64,000 nucleotides of DNA from Umbelopsis isabellina (GCA_016758905.1 JAEPQZ010000004.1:1116001-1180000), one strand, 5' to 3'; shown: positions 11,623 through 24,255, counted from the first letter of the stretch. Program-made: numbers and translations. Notes: generated by a model not told the origin, from the sequence alone.

Positions 11623-13061
11623 CTAGAGTAATGAGAATGAAGAGATAACTACCGATTCTGCAACATGTGGATGATCTACGTTCCTGTGTTGTTCATAACG
11701 TCGATCTGAAAGTACAGTCCCAGTTTGCATTGAGGGTAAAAGCTCGTCCTTTGGTGTGTTTAGGGCGCATCGGGAGCTCGCAGAAGGGGTAATCCGACAT
11801 TTGGCATTAAACGCTGCGGTCGGAGTTTCAGCCGCTGTGGATACTTCAGTGCCAACTGACTGCCAGGAACTGGAAGACAAGGTTGAGAAGGTGACACAAG
11901 AATCTGTAGTTGGCTTTACATCTTCCTCCAAAGAGTACGACGACGCTGGGGTAACCGGCATTTCGAGAGACAAAGGCGAGGCCACTTGCTTTTCAATTGA
12001 CGTGGGTGATTGCGGTGGTGTACGAGGCTTATTACAGGGCCGTGCATCGGGAATAGCTAGGGGTATGGTGGGAGATTCATGAGATATAGCAAGGCGAGTG
12101 AAGTGACGGCAACTTGCTATTCTTCGTCTCAATTCATGCAAACGTATACGTTTTTCAGGATTAACACAGAATATTCGTTTGACAATCTCATTGAGTTCAG
12201 TGGTAATGGGAAGAATTGAAAGTAGAAAGTCTGGGTCCTGCAAGTATGTATTGAATGTCTCATCTTTGACATTTGCCTGCTTCCACGGGTTCCTTCCGGC
12301 AGTCAAATTGATGAGAATAACACCTAATGACCATATATCATTTGGTGCAGACTTGTAAGGCTTAGTGTTTTTATGAATACCTCCTTGGCACTCTAGAGAG
12401 GACATTGTTTGACGTTTAGTACTAGGTAATTATGAAAGACTTTTTCTTTTTTTTTAAAATAAAATAAAATAAAACAATGTGTACCTGGTGAAAAGTAAAA
12501 TGTGCTGCCGCACCCAAAATCAGAAGAGTACTCCTCGGTTGTTGCGAGTCCAAAATCTGCAAGCTTGACGCGGGTGCCTCCTTCAAACACAAGTATATTC
12601 TCTGGCTTGAGATCACGGTGGTATACTCCATAGTGATGACAATACATGACAGCATCAATGATTTGTAGAAAAACTCGACGGATAGCACGATCATTGCCAG
12701 CATAGAAATTGGTTTCAGTGATGGCATTAAAAAGATCTCCTTCTCGAGAATATTCTAATATCATATAGATACATTCAGGAGTATGGATAACTTTCTCCAA
12801 GGTCAAAATATTTGGATGATCAGACAACATTTGATGTAAAGCTATTTCTCGTTGTTGAAACCCATGTTGTCTTTTTGTAAGACCAATTCTATTGAGGCAT
12901 TTAACGGCATAATGTTTGCGAGTCAAAATATGCCTTCCAAGATATACAGCACCATATGCGCCTAATCCCAGTAAGCCTACAATTTCTAGTCGGTCATCGT
13001 CAATAAAGGTACCAATGCGTTGAGAGGGATCAAAGGTATCAGAGGCTGTTCGAGAAGTCAT
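11623..13061 (-). CDS. Ser/Thr protein kinase, Ran1/Pat1-like
   Basis: Complete protein kinase catalytic domain at the N-terminus, in two exons (12485-13061, 11623-12392), 448 residues. Seen: P-loop GLGAYGAVYLG, VAIK-type AVKCLN lysine, HRDLKPEN, DFGLA, and an activation segment GCGSTFYFSPE split by the intron; GIHKNTKPYKSAPNDIWSLG follows. The block EYSREGDLFNAI and the short activation loop fit the Ran1/Pat1-Vhs1-Sks1 group of fungal nutrient- and meiosis-linked kinases. The C-terminal 150 residues are Ser/Thr/Pro-rich and probably disordered. A long open frame on the opposite strand across this tail is a shadow. Confidence 0.9.
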
Positions 13062-14165
13062 GTACTAGCTACAGTTAAATAAGTGTCAGATATGGGGAGG
13101 AGAAAGAGTGAAATCAAGGGAAGAAAGAAAGAAGGATGATCAAGTGGGTAAGCAGGTTTAAGCAGTGAATTTAGGATTATGTATTTTGGCAATCATGCAC
13201 AGAGTGGTGTGAAACCCAATCGTTTTTTATAGCAAATCTTTTTTGCACGTATCACTCGCCCCCCCCCGCAAGTAACGCCCAACCACACAAAAATGTGTGA
13301 TGGCGCTAGGCCCCAAGGCTTTACTTGCCTGAGCTTCCATTCATGGAATCTCTGCTCACGCGCAAACCATCCCCCCTTAAAGTCTTGTGTGGGAACTGAG
13401 ATGTGGTTGGCCACACACATCCAAATGATATTCCTAAGCAAGCTCACAAATGATCTCATAATAGCTATACTTTGAATTATTCGATGAAACTTTTTCATAC
13501 ACCCTCTTAATTGGTTACTAACTTCTCTCACTCTCTCTGCTATTCGGTATCACAAAATTTCTAAAAGAGCGAGATATGCCTGCGCCCAGCTGCTCTGCTC
13601 ATACTTATATCTTGTGTAACTATACATCCTAATTTGCTTTAGGTGCGGAGTATTTGCAACGGCAAATATGGCTTCAGGTCTACAGTCATGGAATCATTCG
13701 ATGATACCTCAATAACCGTGTGTTAAATCAAGAAGTGATAATGAAAAACAGCTCACAAACTAGTTATGTCGTTTAGAAAAACCTGCTGTTTTCCACAGAC
13801 AAAATTTTTCCCAAGACCACGTTTTTCTTTTTTAGTTTCAAACCTTACAGGCATTACACATCAAACGAACACTGTGTACTCCAAAATGCCAAGTAAAATT
13901 AAAGGCACATATAGACAACGCTTTCTGTTATCTTTTCTGTGCACATCATTTTTTATTATTACGATAAATAATCTAGGTATGGATATGCAGAATCAGAAGG
14001 ACCGCTCAATTTGAATTTCGGAGCGCATATGAAACATGCAATCAAACTTGCAAGCAAAAAAAAAAAAGTGGAGTGGTGAATATTAATAAAGGGGAGACAC
14101 TCCAACCCTGAACATTTTGTACATGTCATCACTAAACTTAAACGGTCAAACTAAATGGGCTTTTT
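13062..14165. other. Intergenic, kinase promoter / SEC2 3' flank
   Basis: 1.1 kb without a supportable gene. It contains a C9 run at 13259-13267, CT-rich tracts and a CCCCCTT (stress-element-like) string near 13371. Likely the long regulatory region of the Ran1-like kinase. Confidence 0.55.
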
Positions 14166-16263
14166 CTAATTTTGCATTTGCTCAACTGGTATCATTGACG
14201 GTGACTGGCCAATTTTATCGTCATGGTCATCCGACTGACGATCACTTGCCTCTGCTAAAGTGGCAGTATCTTTGCTGATACTGGAAGAGGTTGCAACTTC
14301 GTCGATTGAAGAAGGTGTACTTTCACTTTCTGTGGGTGGGATGATCATTTGCGGTAGTTGAGCGACGCCAATACTGTCACCTTTGCTACCTGTATTTCGC
14401 ACCACTGAGGGTAACGATCCCATCCTAAGATAATATATAAAAAAAAACCGTTTAGGAAAGGCGCATATGATTAGGAAATGTTTATCGCTACAATTTGTGT
14501 TTTGATCATAACAAAACATTCGGAAAGGATCTTTTCCCAAACCAAAATAGAAGAGGAGAAACCAAAAATGATACGTACCTTGCATAGAACATCTGCAATC
14601 GTAGCCGGATAGATTCTTGATAAAGGTCACTGATGCTTCGGCTATTATAATAACCTTGACGAGCATTTCGTACAAAAACGTAGAATTCGCAGACAGCCAC
14701 TAATCGGTCTCGACAGTACCGATCAATGCATGCCCAATCATCATAATAGGCGATTCGAAATCGAAACGGAAGTGGTGATCCATCTTGTCTTCCACATGCT
14801 TGGCAGCCTTTGAAATGACTTGTTTGATTGCCACTACTGAACCGCTCCCACATCAAATTCTTTTGTGCTGATATTCGCAATGGAACGTCCAGAGGTCGAC
14901 GTGCCTGAATATCGGCGAAACCAGCAGGAGCTTCTTCGATATAGCAGGTGTTCATGACAATTGCATCGATAATTTTTTTGGCTGACAGCCTTGCATTTGG
15001 GCCAAATCGAAGGCATGGTTCTACGTCTTCCAATTGACAATTTCGCATAAATGGATTCGTGTGCAGCTTCTTCAAAGGCAGACTTCTTCCTGTAGCTATG
15101 AAATCTCGGAATTCTCTCAAGACTAGCTCATCGATATTGTCTTCTACCAAAGAAACCTCGGAGCCATTCTGGGATTGTCGTTTAGGTGATCCATTAAGGA
15201 GGACGTTCATGTCTGCCATACCTCGAGAACCAACATCGCTGGCATTAGAGGCTCTCTTCCCTGGTTCTGTAGCTGAATCGGAATCCTCACGGTCGTCCTC
15301 GCTTCTTGTCTCCATCTCTTCCATTCTTATTCGCAGCTCTTTCAGTTGCATCTGTTCAGCATGCAGTCTTTCGCGTGTTTCTTTCAATTGATTTTGCAAA
15401 TGTCTTTGCGCTACTTCCAAATTATATTTTTCTCGCTTTTCAGTTGCGACCATGCCATTAGCTTCTTCAAATAACCTTCGACTAAGATCCTCCAATTCGT
15501 TCTCTACCATGTCTTTTGAATGCTGTATCTCTGCAACACGTTCTATTTCGTCAACATATTTCTCATTGAGGAGTTCCATGTCACTTTGCAGAGCAACGAA
15601 AGCATCAGTTTTAGCATCTAGGTCATCTTCCAATCCTTCAATCCGTTTGCTCAGTTTTTCAATTTCTGAAGCTTGCCCCTTGATAAACTCTGTCTCTTCT
15701 TTCAGTTTCAGTTGCAATGCTTTCAGCTCTTCCATCTCTTGTTGTCGTTCATTTTGTAACCGTTCAACAGCTGGTATGACTTGATCGCATAAAGCACAAT
15801 ACTTCGAGTTATTCGAAACAAGGATATGCTTGCAAGGACATTCCACTCGATCATTTTTCATCACCGAGTTGAGACTATATGAACTGCTTGTGCGTACTTT
15901 TGGCCTCCGAGCCGGTAACGGACTTGAGGCACTAGGAGATCTTGCTTCGGGAGATGCTGGTAATGGAATGTAATTAGCCTCCTGACTAGCATGCTCTTTT
16001 GTCTTCGGCACATGGTCAATAACAGCTTGAAGCCGAGAATAAAGGTTTGCTATATCTTTTGCAGTTATGTCTTCTGTTTTCTGCTCTTGCTTTGAATCGC
16101 TCGCATATTCAGCTTCCTTCCCATCCGAAGTCTGATTTTGAGGGGGAATTATATCTTTGCTACCTTCAGCTTCAGAGATTTCTGCGCCTTCAATAGCGAC
16201 TGCTGGAGGAGCTTCCGGCTCGATCGGAGGAGTGGACGACACAGGCTCTTCGTCCATTGACAT
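14166..16263 (-). CDS. SEC2: Rab guanine-nucleotide exchange factor Sec2
   Basis: Exchange factor for the Rab GTPase Sec4 on secretory vesicles, needed for polarised exocytosis. Two exons (14579-16263, 14166-14424) give 647 residues. The middle is a long heptad coiled coil (about residues 165-330), the Sec2 GEF domain, preceded by a small Cys cluster (CPCKHIL, YCALC). The segment from LREFRDFIATGR to VCEFYVFVRNARQGYY and RLRLQMFYAR matches the C-terminal conserved module of Sec2/Rabin8. The tail is Ser/Pro-rich and probably phosphorylated. The acidic N-terminus is low complexity. Start is the first ATG of the open frame. Confidence 0.9.
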
Positions 16264-16394
16264 TTATTTCAGAGCGAAATTAGTTGAAAAAAAAGGTTCG
16301 CTTCAAGAACAGGTAATCGGAGTGAAAATTGTAAAGTCACTCAGGTGATCAATTGTCAAAAGTAAAATGTGAGTGGTTCATTATCTGTGACACT

Positions 16395-17407
16395 TTAAGA
16401 GACAACTCCTCTCCAAAGTTCTCGAATAACCTTTCCTTCTATAATATGACGATCTATAAGTGTATCTACATGACAGGCTCTAATATTGCCATACATATGC
16501 CCTCCAAGCTCTGGCGAATGGATGATTAAATTGCCTGCAAATTTATGCCCTAGATAACAATCGATATATATTAAAAAAATTTATATTAAAAGAGCACACT
16601 ATCAGAACTGTCAGGCTTACCTCCAAAGTGACTTGTACCGAAAACATCAACATGTGTACCAGACTTTTTTGCTTCTTCCCCATGTAATCCTTTCTCCTTG
16701 AGCGAACGTTTTAACTCTTCCACCAGTAATGGTCCTAATACTCCACATCGAGCATCCCGCATTCTATGCGTGCAGACAAGCACCACAGCCTGTGTTGTTT
16801 TTTTCAAATCTTCTACTTTAATGTATGGCTGTACAGCTTCAAGATTTTGCTTTTCTGATGACCAAGCGGACTGCAGAAAGTTCTTAAAATGAGGATTTGA
16901 TGGGTCCACTGCTTTCGCTACTTGAAAAGACGGAAACAGCAGAACATCGCTTGCAGGCCATGGTATGTTCGATTCGTTATCTTGTATCCGTTCTCTGTCG
17001 CAAATTGTTAAAAGTGTATTACTGCCAGCGGGCATATGAGAACCCCGGGAAAAAATTGAATGTCCCTCCTTCTTAGCGTCTTCAATGGCTTCAACCATAC
17101 CAAGTTTAACCTTCTCGACTTTTGCTTTGTGCCATTCAGGACCGTCTTCGCCAACACAAACTACCATGTGTGAATTAGTGCCTTTCAATCTAGTCATGTC
17201 GGTTTCGAAATCAACTTTTCGGCCAATGACTTCTGGAAATGGGTGAACTTTGCAAGGTTGGAATCCATTCGACGCCGTCTTCTCTGCAGCTTCGGGACAA
17301 CAAGGCTCAAATCGGCTGAACGGAAACGGACGCTCATCAAATGGAATCCTAGAGTATCGCCGAATAAAGATATTTCTCAACGCCTGAGGTCTGAAAGCTC
17401 GAGACAT
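16395..17407 (-). CDS. AIM32: Sucrase/ferredoxin-like protein, Aim32 type
   Basis: Thioredoxin-like [2Fe-2S] protein family; yeast Aim32 is mitochondrial and linked to thiol redox control of import components. Two exons (16621-17407, 16395-16549) give 313 residues. Diagnostic motifs: CTHRMRDARCGVLGP, then FGTSHFGGHKFAGNLII, formed only after splicing (SHFGG joins HKFAG). The N-terminus SRAFRPQALRNIFIRRYSRI is basic and Ser-containing, consistent with mitochondrial targeting. The final exon encodes MYGNIRACHVDTLID. It is divergent from NC2-beta across 555 bp. Confidence 0.88.
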
Positions 17408-17962
17408 TGTATATTCAGGGATAAGCTAGTGTGTCCTGTTAGCGAAATCATCTTCGAAGCGGAAGTTATTTAACGCTGCTCAGGCCACTGCAGTCACAAT
17501 TTTTGCGCGCTTCTTCGGTTGTCAAAGAGTCAAACTTCTCCGAAAAAACGCGCTCGCTTCAAGTCCTGAAAGTGAGTCAAGTCTATCCGTAATTCGGATA
17601 TGGGTAAATTTATCGCATTGATCCATAAGCCCAATTAGTAACGCATTTAACATAGTAGAATTAGGCCCTCAGTTTATTTGTATGTAAACCTGCATACATC
17701 AACATTCAACTTTTGCATTTTATTCATTTGCTATCATGCTTGCACCCCGGCCAGCTCAAACCAATATATATCTCATTATCATATACCAATTTTTTTAGTT
17801 TACTGATATAGAAGACACTGGTATAGGCTTTGTAGCTTGTTAAATCAATGTGAAAGAATTAGGCAAGCGAGTGAATCACGCACATCACGTGACGAATTTC
17901 ACGACAGAGGTTGAAAAGCATTTGCAGTCATTTTTTGCCAACGAGGAGACGGTAATTGCACA
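17408..17962. promoter_or_regulatory. Divergent AIM32 / NC2-beta promoter
   Basis: 555-bp region between two divergent ATGs. It holds a CACGTG at 17886-17891, about 75 bp upstream of the NC2-beta ATG. No gene is supportable here. Confidence 0.4.
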
Positions 17963-18671
17963 ATGAGTGACAACGAACGTACCGGACCTGCGGTAGACGA
18001 TGAACTGTCGCTTCCTAAAGGTATGGACCGCTCGCAGCAAAGATCTGTTTTGAGATCTGCACAAAAACCTCTGCGGCTCTCAGTCGTGATAATTGCCAAG
18101 CATATTGTTAACATTCTTGGTTTAGCGACCGTCCAGAAGTTAATTAGCGAAATGATGCCTGGAGATATAGTATGCGCTAAAGATACTCGCGATCTGCTTA
18201 TCGATTGTTGTGTTGGTAAGGAATAATGGGTGTATTTTTACTTGGTTTCCAGCTCCTATGCTTTGGCAGCTTATCGTAAACTAGGTTCAAAATATTAATG
18301 TATCTTTCACAGAATTTATCCATTTGATTGCATCTGAAGCGAACGAAATTTGTGAAAAAGAAACTAAGAAAACCATTGCTGGTGAACACGTTATCGCGTC
18401 ACTGCAAGCGTTAGGGTTTGAAGACTATGTTGAGGAAGTTGATGAAGTGTACAAAGAACATAAGAAACAACAAAAGGTAGGCTACATCCTTCTAGATATT
18501 CTACAATATTACAGGACCGGATTCTGATAAGATGCAATTTCTTTTTCACAGGATCGAGACAAGCGAAGTACGCGATTAGAGAACTCGGGCATCTCAGAAG
18601 AGGAACTATTGCGGCAACAAGAACTCCTTTTCGAGAAGTCACGATTGAAATTTGAAGCACAAAACCAATGA
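17963..18671 (+). CDS. NCB2: Negative cofactor 2 beta (Dr1) transcription repressor subunit
   Basis: Histone-fold subunit of NC2, which with NC2-alpha clamps TBP on DNA and controls TATA-dependent initiation. Four exons (17963-18020, 18126-18215, 18313-18476, 18552-18671) sum to 432 nt, 143 residues. The histone fold is visible: LPKATVQKLISEMMPGD, KDTRDLLIDCCVEFIHLI and SEANEICEKETKKTIAGEHV, followed by ALQALGFEDYV. The tail is basic and Gln/Glu-rich. Length matches yeast Ncb2. The first exon is only 58 nt, so no single open frame shows the gene. Confidence 0.93.
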
Positions 18672-19351
18672 ACCCGTACTTTAGACCATTGAAAATAGCT
18701 TAGCTTTGTTTATAATATCATTATCTTCCACATCTTCAATTTTATGTTTGCCTGGTTCGGCAAAGGCACAGTCGTGAGCTTCTACGCGTTATCTGTGTAA
18801 CCATATCTGTGATGTAGTCATGTTAATCACTTTATCGCCGTCGTGCTATGATATCACTTATGATTGTAAAGTATCCTAAATAATGTATTTTTGCAATGAT
18901 ATTGAAAACCATATGTGTCATGTATACAGTATTTATATTGTGAAGCAAGCAATAGCATAAGATATATCTTCAAGTCGAGAAAATACGCTTTGATCAACTA
19001 CTAAAATAGTTAATAAATTTGGTGAGGGTCCAAGGTCGAGGACCCAGCTGATATTACATCTCAGTGGTTATTATAGACAATGATCCTCGCTTATGCTTAA
19101 GCTTATTTATTGCCAGCTTTGCAACTGATTGGAATTGGTACTATTTTGTGTGTTTTAACTCAGCACAAAATTAGCATTGGTCCGCGATATTTGTAAATGA
19201 TGAATTGTTGTATATATGACTTGTTTCACGCTCACTCTGATAGGTAACTTCGTGAATAAATATTTGTTGCCCTAACAAGTCCCAAAACATGAAATCACGC
19301 TCAGCCCTTTTACCAGATTCTATGCCCAAGTGGTTTTATATTGAAAGGAAA

Positions 19352-19607
19352 TTACAAATATCTGCCTGCATGAGCAGCGATAGAGGCATGAGCAAGCTCT
19401 CCCATACAGGTCAGTGCCTCAAGTTTAAACCTAGTGACAAAATGCAAATAGGACGTCAACATGAGGTTGAAAAGCTTTGATATCGTCCACACACGTATGG
19501 AGGTGCTTCTCAATGGCCCAGGTGACAACAGCCGAAGGAACAGCCGTAACGGTGGCCATCTTACAAACCAATGGAAGAACTGCATTTTGATGGTCGCTAG
19601 GTTCCAT
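19352..19607 (-). other. Unassigned short coding-like segment
   Basis: An ATG frame of 58 codons (19607-19434) is followed, in a different frame and overlapping, by one ending at 19352. Their compositions are protein-like (AVVTWAIEKHLHTCVDDIKAF; MGELAHASIAAHAGRYL), unlike the surrounding AT-rich DNA. It could be an exon of a small gene, a gene remnant, or chance. I do not recognise a family. Confidence 0.2.
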
Positions 19608-20691
19608 CTTAAACACTATGTATCATGATATTTGCTGAATTTCCGTTGCTTTTGGAGATTTGAACATGTAAAACTAGTTTTGTCTAGTTTGGATTGGCTT
19701 TTCTAGGCGCAAATTTTTACGGCAGAGGTAATTTACCTTAATCATTCCAATTCGCCGTGGAAACTAACTGTATTCAATTTTATTGATTACCCAAAGGTGA
19801 CGGTGACTAGGCAATAGTCTAATCAATCCATCACTTGTAGATTGATCTTCCCATTACCAGTGTCATTACTGACAAAAGCGGAAACAAGTGCTATTTCGAA
19901 ATCTCCCCTCCAATTTTTATCGTTTTTCCTGATTATACTTATTAGATATTGAGAAGGCAAAGTCACTGTCCTTCTCTTTGCTTCTGACTCCACCATATTG
20001 TAAAGAATGATAGAAATATTCTTAAATCCTTACCTCACCATTGCCTAAAGAGAAGAAGTTGGGGCGGGCTTGGCGGGCTTTAAATCATGGTGGTACGCTT
20101 TGGTCACAGTTGAATTTGCAATGCTCGTTCATAAATCTCATTGGTAGGCGGGTTCAGGGTCCAGCAGTCACAGCAAGGGTCCTTTTGTCAAAATCACAGT
20201 GGAGAGCGGGATCGACAAACATATATTAGAGACAAAGATTGAGATTTTCAAAGTAAATTCATTGGATGAACTCTTTGAACAATTCATTCCATTACAAACA
20301 TATGAGATATGAGCCTTTGCGCGTGTAACATCACAAGTTGATGGGGTTAAGTAAGGGGGCCCAGATGAATATGGATTGAAAGCCAGCTCAAACGACGTCT
20401 CAAGGTGGCGACACACAGATAATGTGTGCGTGAGTATATAGAAACGATGAGAACACGGTAGGTACATACCACACATTGTACGACATAGAGAAATGTGTTA
20501 TAATGAATAGTTTGTTACTTTATTAGTATCTATACTTCTTGTCGCTATTAGTCATTAAGTCAAGTCATGAAAAAAAAAAAAAGAGATCGGGAAATCATCT
20601 TATTTTGAACGTTTATACGAGGCGCCACTATTTCTGGATATAAACTATCATCCAACAACAACTACACCTTTTTGTATTAGAGCCTCAATCG

Positions 20692-20824
20692 GTAAGTGAG
20701 AAGTCAAGGGTCCAAAGTCATGTGTGCTACTTTTTGTTAACTCGATCTTTTTCATACTTTCCAAAGATAACCTTTCAGGTAATACCTTCTTTCTCGTTTC
20801 CTATTTCTTTTCCCTAAATTCCAG
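20692..20824 (+). other. Probable 5'-UTR intron(s) of Zn2Cys6 gene
   Basis: A consensus donor GTAAGT at 20692 is followed by a branch-like TTAAC, an acceptor TTTCAG ending at 20778, an immediate donor-like GTAATA at 20779, and a second acceptor TTCCAG ending at 20824. It could be one intron with alternative acceptors or two introns abutting with no exon between. Confidence 0.4.
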
Positions 20825-20999
20825 GGCTCTTCATAATATCACTATCAATCTACAAGAACGAGAATTCGCTATATCTTTGAACAGCACTTTGACAGCTGAC
20901 GAAAACAAGGTTATTTGATCAACAATTATCATTGAACCAACCATTGCTGTACCTATCAATCATTATTGTAGGCCAAAAAAGTCTCGACATTCAGTAGGA

Positions 21000-22506
21000 A
21001 TGTACAATCAAAACGAGAATGTACCATTAGTGTGGCCAAATGCTGCACGCCGACAGAATGACGAGACATATAGACCAGACGACGAGGCACTATCACAGTC
21101 ACCTGATTATGGTCAACCATACATGCCTATTGGAGCTTATGAAGAGTACAGTAGGTACGGAACAGGCACTGAGCCAGCACAGCCCGACATGGGCCCTGAA
21201 CGATCACCAATTGTGATTTATCCGATGGTGAGCAAAAAACATGCATATTAATACTGTAAATGTTTTGTAATACTAACCTTCCTGTGTGAACGCATCAAAA
21301 GAGTCAACATCATCCAAATTGGGATCCTTACAGGTCTCCTTCTGGCACACCACATTTTACTGCGGCGGCGCATCAATCCTTATACCAACACCCCGGCTCG
21401 GGTCGTAGTACTTACCAACCTTATGAGGCCCGCCCTCATACACAGCAACCATCTCAATTTACAACCGCTGAGAGTTATTGGGCAACACCGTATTACAATA
21501 ACTCGGAGTATTCTCACCAATCACGAAGTCATAGCACCCCGCCATTCTACCCAAATTTAGACAGTGGCGAAATGACAGCCGGAGTGGCTAAGGTAAAAAA
21601 ATTCGGTTATCACAATGCGTATCACATAACCTTTTTTCTTATATCTACTCGTTACTTTAGCCTCCACCATATGTAATAAAAGCTTGTGCATCCTGTAAAG
21701 CTTCACATGTAGCATGCGACCCAGGACGTCCCTGTCAGCGGTGTCTGCGACTAGGAAAAGCAGATACATGCGTTGACGCGAAACGCAAAAAGAGAGGAAG
21801 ACCGAAAAATAGCAGCAAATCACAATCATCACAACCACCAGCTGTCACGACGGATAGTGCAGGTAGCAGTTCTACCGAAGCGACGCCAATTACAATGGGC
21901 CAATCACAAGAACCACCAGATCAATTACTGGAATTAAACCAACTGCTAGGCGAATATGCTCATCAAAATGTGCAAAAATTAACACCATCAGAACAGAGTT
22001 CAACAAGTAATATAGAAACTCATTCAGGTGCCTCTAGTGGACAACGAAAGATTACTGCTGTCAGCCCATCAACATATATGCAAACAGCAGGTCGGGAGGG
22101 CCAAAGTTCTATTCGAAAGCAAAAGTCTTTACCATCATCAATGGCTGTCCGACGCGGCTCCTCCACTTCACCAGTTGGCACGCCAAAACGACGAAACTCT
22201 CATCGATCCACCGAGGATGTTTCAATGCCCATACAACCCATTATGCTTCAACATCATCAATCTGTACACTATCCTGGATCTCAACATCGGCAAATTCAGC
22301 AGACTTTGCCCGTTCAGGACCTACCATCCCTAACAGGTATTAGTCCTGAGACACAAGGATACCATCACATGCGGACGTCTGCACAAACACAAATGCCATC
22401 TTCTTCAACCTCTCACGCAAGAGCCATTCATCCACTTTCAACACAATTTACTTTCCTCAGTGATGACGGCGAAAGTGAACATCAAAACATCCATCACCAC
22501 CAATAG
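21000..22506 (+). CDS. Zn2Cys6 binuclear-cluster transcription factor
   Basis: Fungal-type regulator. Three exons (21000-21227, 21302-21592, 21661-22506) give 454 residues. The DNA-binding domain is central, not N-terminal: CASCKASHVACDPGRPCQRC with spacing C-x2-C-x6-C-x5-C-x2-C-x8-C, followed by a basic KRKKRGRPK linker that also resembles an AT-hook. The N-terminal 170 residues are Tyr/Ser/Pro/Gln-rich and the C-terminal 200 are Ser/Gln/His-rich and disordered. No fungal-specific middle homology domain is visible, as in short mucoralean C6 proteins. The promoter is long, suggesting regulated expression. Target genes are unknown. Confidence 0.9.
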
Positions 22507-22547
22507 ATTTTACCTCAACAACTATATATCTTGATTCTCCTGTCTGC

Positions 22548-22576
22548 TTTTTTTTTTTTTTTTTTAAAAAAAAAAA
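22548..22576. repeat. T18-A11 homopolymer palindrome
   Basis: A run of 18 T directly followed by 11 A, about 40 bp after the stop codon of the Zn2Cys6 gene. It could fold as a hairpin or act in 3'-end formation; it is also an easy place for assembly error. Confidence 0.7.
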
Positions 22577-22789
22577 GACTGCACATATTATGTGCGACTT
22601 CAATGGTCTTGGTCATAGACACTTTGGACCTTGTAGATACTACATTGGAGCATTTGAGAACAACTCTACATGTCTCTCATCTATGTACACATTATGTCTT
22701 TATTTCATCTATAGAATCAATGTAGATAATAATTGCAATGTAGAGATAAAAAATAACCCAGTAAAATGTCATATTCTAGTAACGTGCCT

Positions 22790-23970
22790 TTATAACGATG
22801 CTACTTCGGTATTAGAAGCCAAAAGCTCAGGGTGCTCTTCCCAGAATTTGTCTCCAATAATATCGTCGTGCAGTACAGTTGGTACGCGCTTCTGTCGAGA
22901 AACCTCTTTGCCAGTTTGTGCAGAGATTGACTTTACTTCCGTCTAATAGAGCTGTTAGTGAAAACAGCTGTAGTGTTCTAAAACCCTGCCATCAAACCTT
23001 ACCTCTTTTCTAATGATAACCGACCCTTTCCTATAAACTGGAGCAAGGCTGTTATAATTTATATTAAATTCACTAAACAAGATTTCGTTCTTGTCCTTGG
23101 AGAAAGTTCCCTGGGAGTGAAAAATATCAATGCACGTTTCGTTCCGAATGTTTCCATAACCTTAGTTGAATCATACCCTTAGCTTTTCTTCAGCCTCCTG
23201 TTCCGATTTTCCAGAGTGAACAATGGCCCAGAATGCTGTGTTATAAAGATTATTGATGTGACCTAACACATACTTTCTTTAGTCATAAGACTTGAATACA
23301 CGCATCGTGAAGTGAAAGTACTCACAATCTGCCTGTCGCCAGCTCAAATAATCTCGGAGAACCTTTTTCGTGGGGTAACATACCAACCTTGCATCAAAAC
23401 ACGGTGCTACCAAAAGCTTTCTGTCTGGGAAATACTCTGACCAATGCATAGCGTAATTTGATGCGAAGAGACTGACAACTGTAGAGATGATTTTACTAAA
23501 AATGGATTGGTATTAGTGCTATATTTGAGATCAAGACACTTGAATGAGTTTTGCACAAACCTGATCCTCCGAGAGTAAAGGTTGCAGGAGGGAGGAAGTA
23601 CGAAGCTGCGGTGAAAAGTTGTTATTTGGTGGTCATATATATCACGATGAAGCATACAGTTACTCTACCTGTATTCATCGCTTTGTCCGTATGCTATTGT
23701 AATATCTCTAATGTTCTTCATAACTTCTATGGCTGCCTTATTCATGACTCCAAGTGCCTTCAGGTCGTTTGGTTTATCGAACGTATGCATGTCGCTGAAT
23801 CTACAAAGCGAAAAGATCTTTAGCTCAACTCGAAAGTAGTGGCTAAAACAAAAGCTATTAGCTTACCCATGGAATCCACGACCATCTATACGAACAACCA
23901 TCCATGTGCTTGGAAGAGCTGAGTCGTCGAGTTCAAAGTTTCTGACGTATTCGTACTTGGAGTTCGCCAT
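22790..23970 (-). CDS. THG1: tRNA-His guanylyltransferase
   Basis: Adds the essential G-1 to tRNA-His in 3'-5' direction. Multi-exon gene; joined exons read [33 protein letters not shown], then [12 protein letters not shown] (catalytic Asp-Glu), [45 protein letters not shown], and the end [15 protein letters not shown]. The metal-binding Asp of VRIDGRG and the SDEYSF element are present. Start is the ATG directly before ANSKYEYV, the family's normal N-terminus. About 280 residues, normal for Thg1. Confidence 0.93.
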
Positions 23971-24255
23971 TAGGTCACAACTGGCTATAAAAGTTACCAT
24001 GGGCACTTTTTGAGTAAATTTGAGTACCTGCAATTAAGCAGTCACATCAATCCCCTCGAGAACGAATATGCTGTTTAAGTGAATATATCAACTGGTCAGG
24101 TGCGACCAACGCGTCACGAACTATAACACATCGCAGTGGCTCGAATACTCATAATTGTGTTCGTCAATATACTGCAGTTCAGGCGCAAATAATGTCATTC
24201 TCAAGGGATATGAAGGGAATTGGATATTAAAACAGTAAACTTTTTCATGCTTTAT

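Larger units (their letters stand above)
18672..20999. other. Gene-poor region and Zn2Cys6 gene leader
   Basis: 2.3 kb, the longest non-coding stretch in the window. Near 19026-19045 is a perfect inverted repeat, GGGTCC, 8-nt loop, GGACCC. Around 19352-19607 the minus strand holds two short overlapping frames of protein-like composition that I cannot assign. The last 300 bp look like a spliced 5' leader. No tRNA or repeat element recognised. Confidence 0.5.

Noticed and set aside
11756-12082. 108-codon plus-strand frame opposite the Ran1-like kinase tail
   Set aside because: Lies exactly over the Ser/Thr-rich tail of a recognised gene on the other strand; no family resemblance. Shadow frame.
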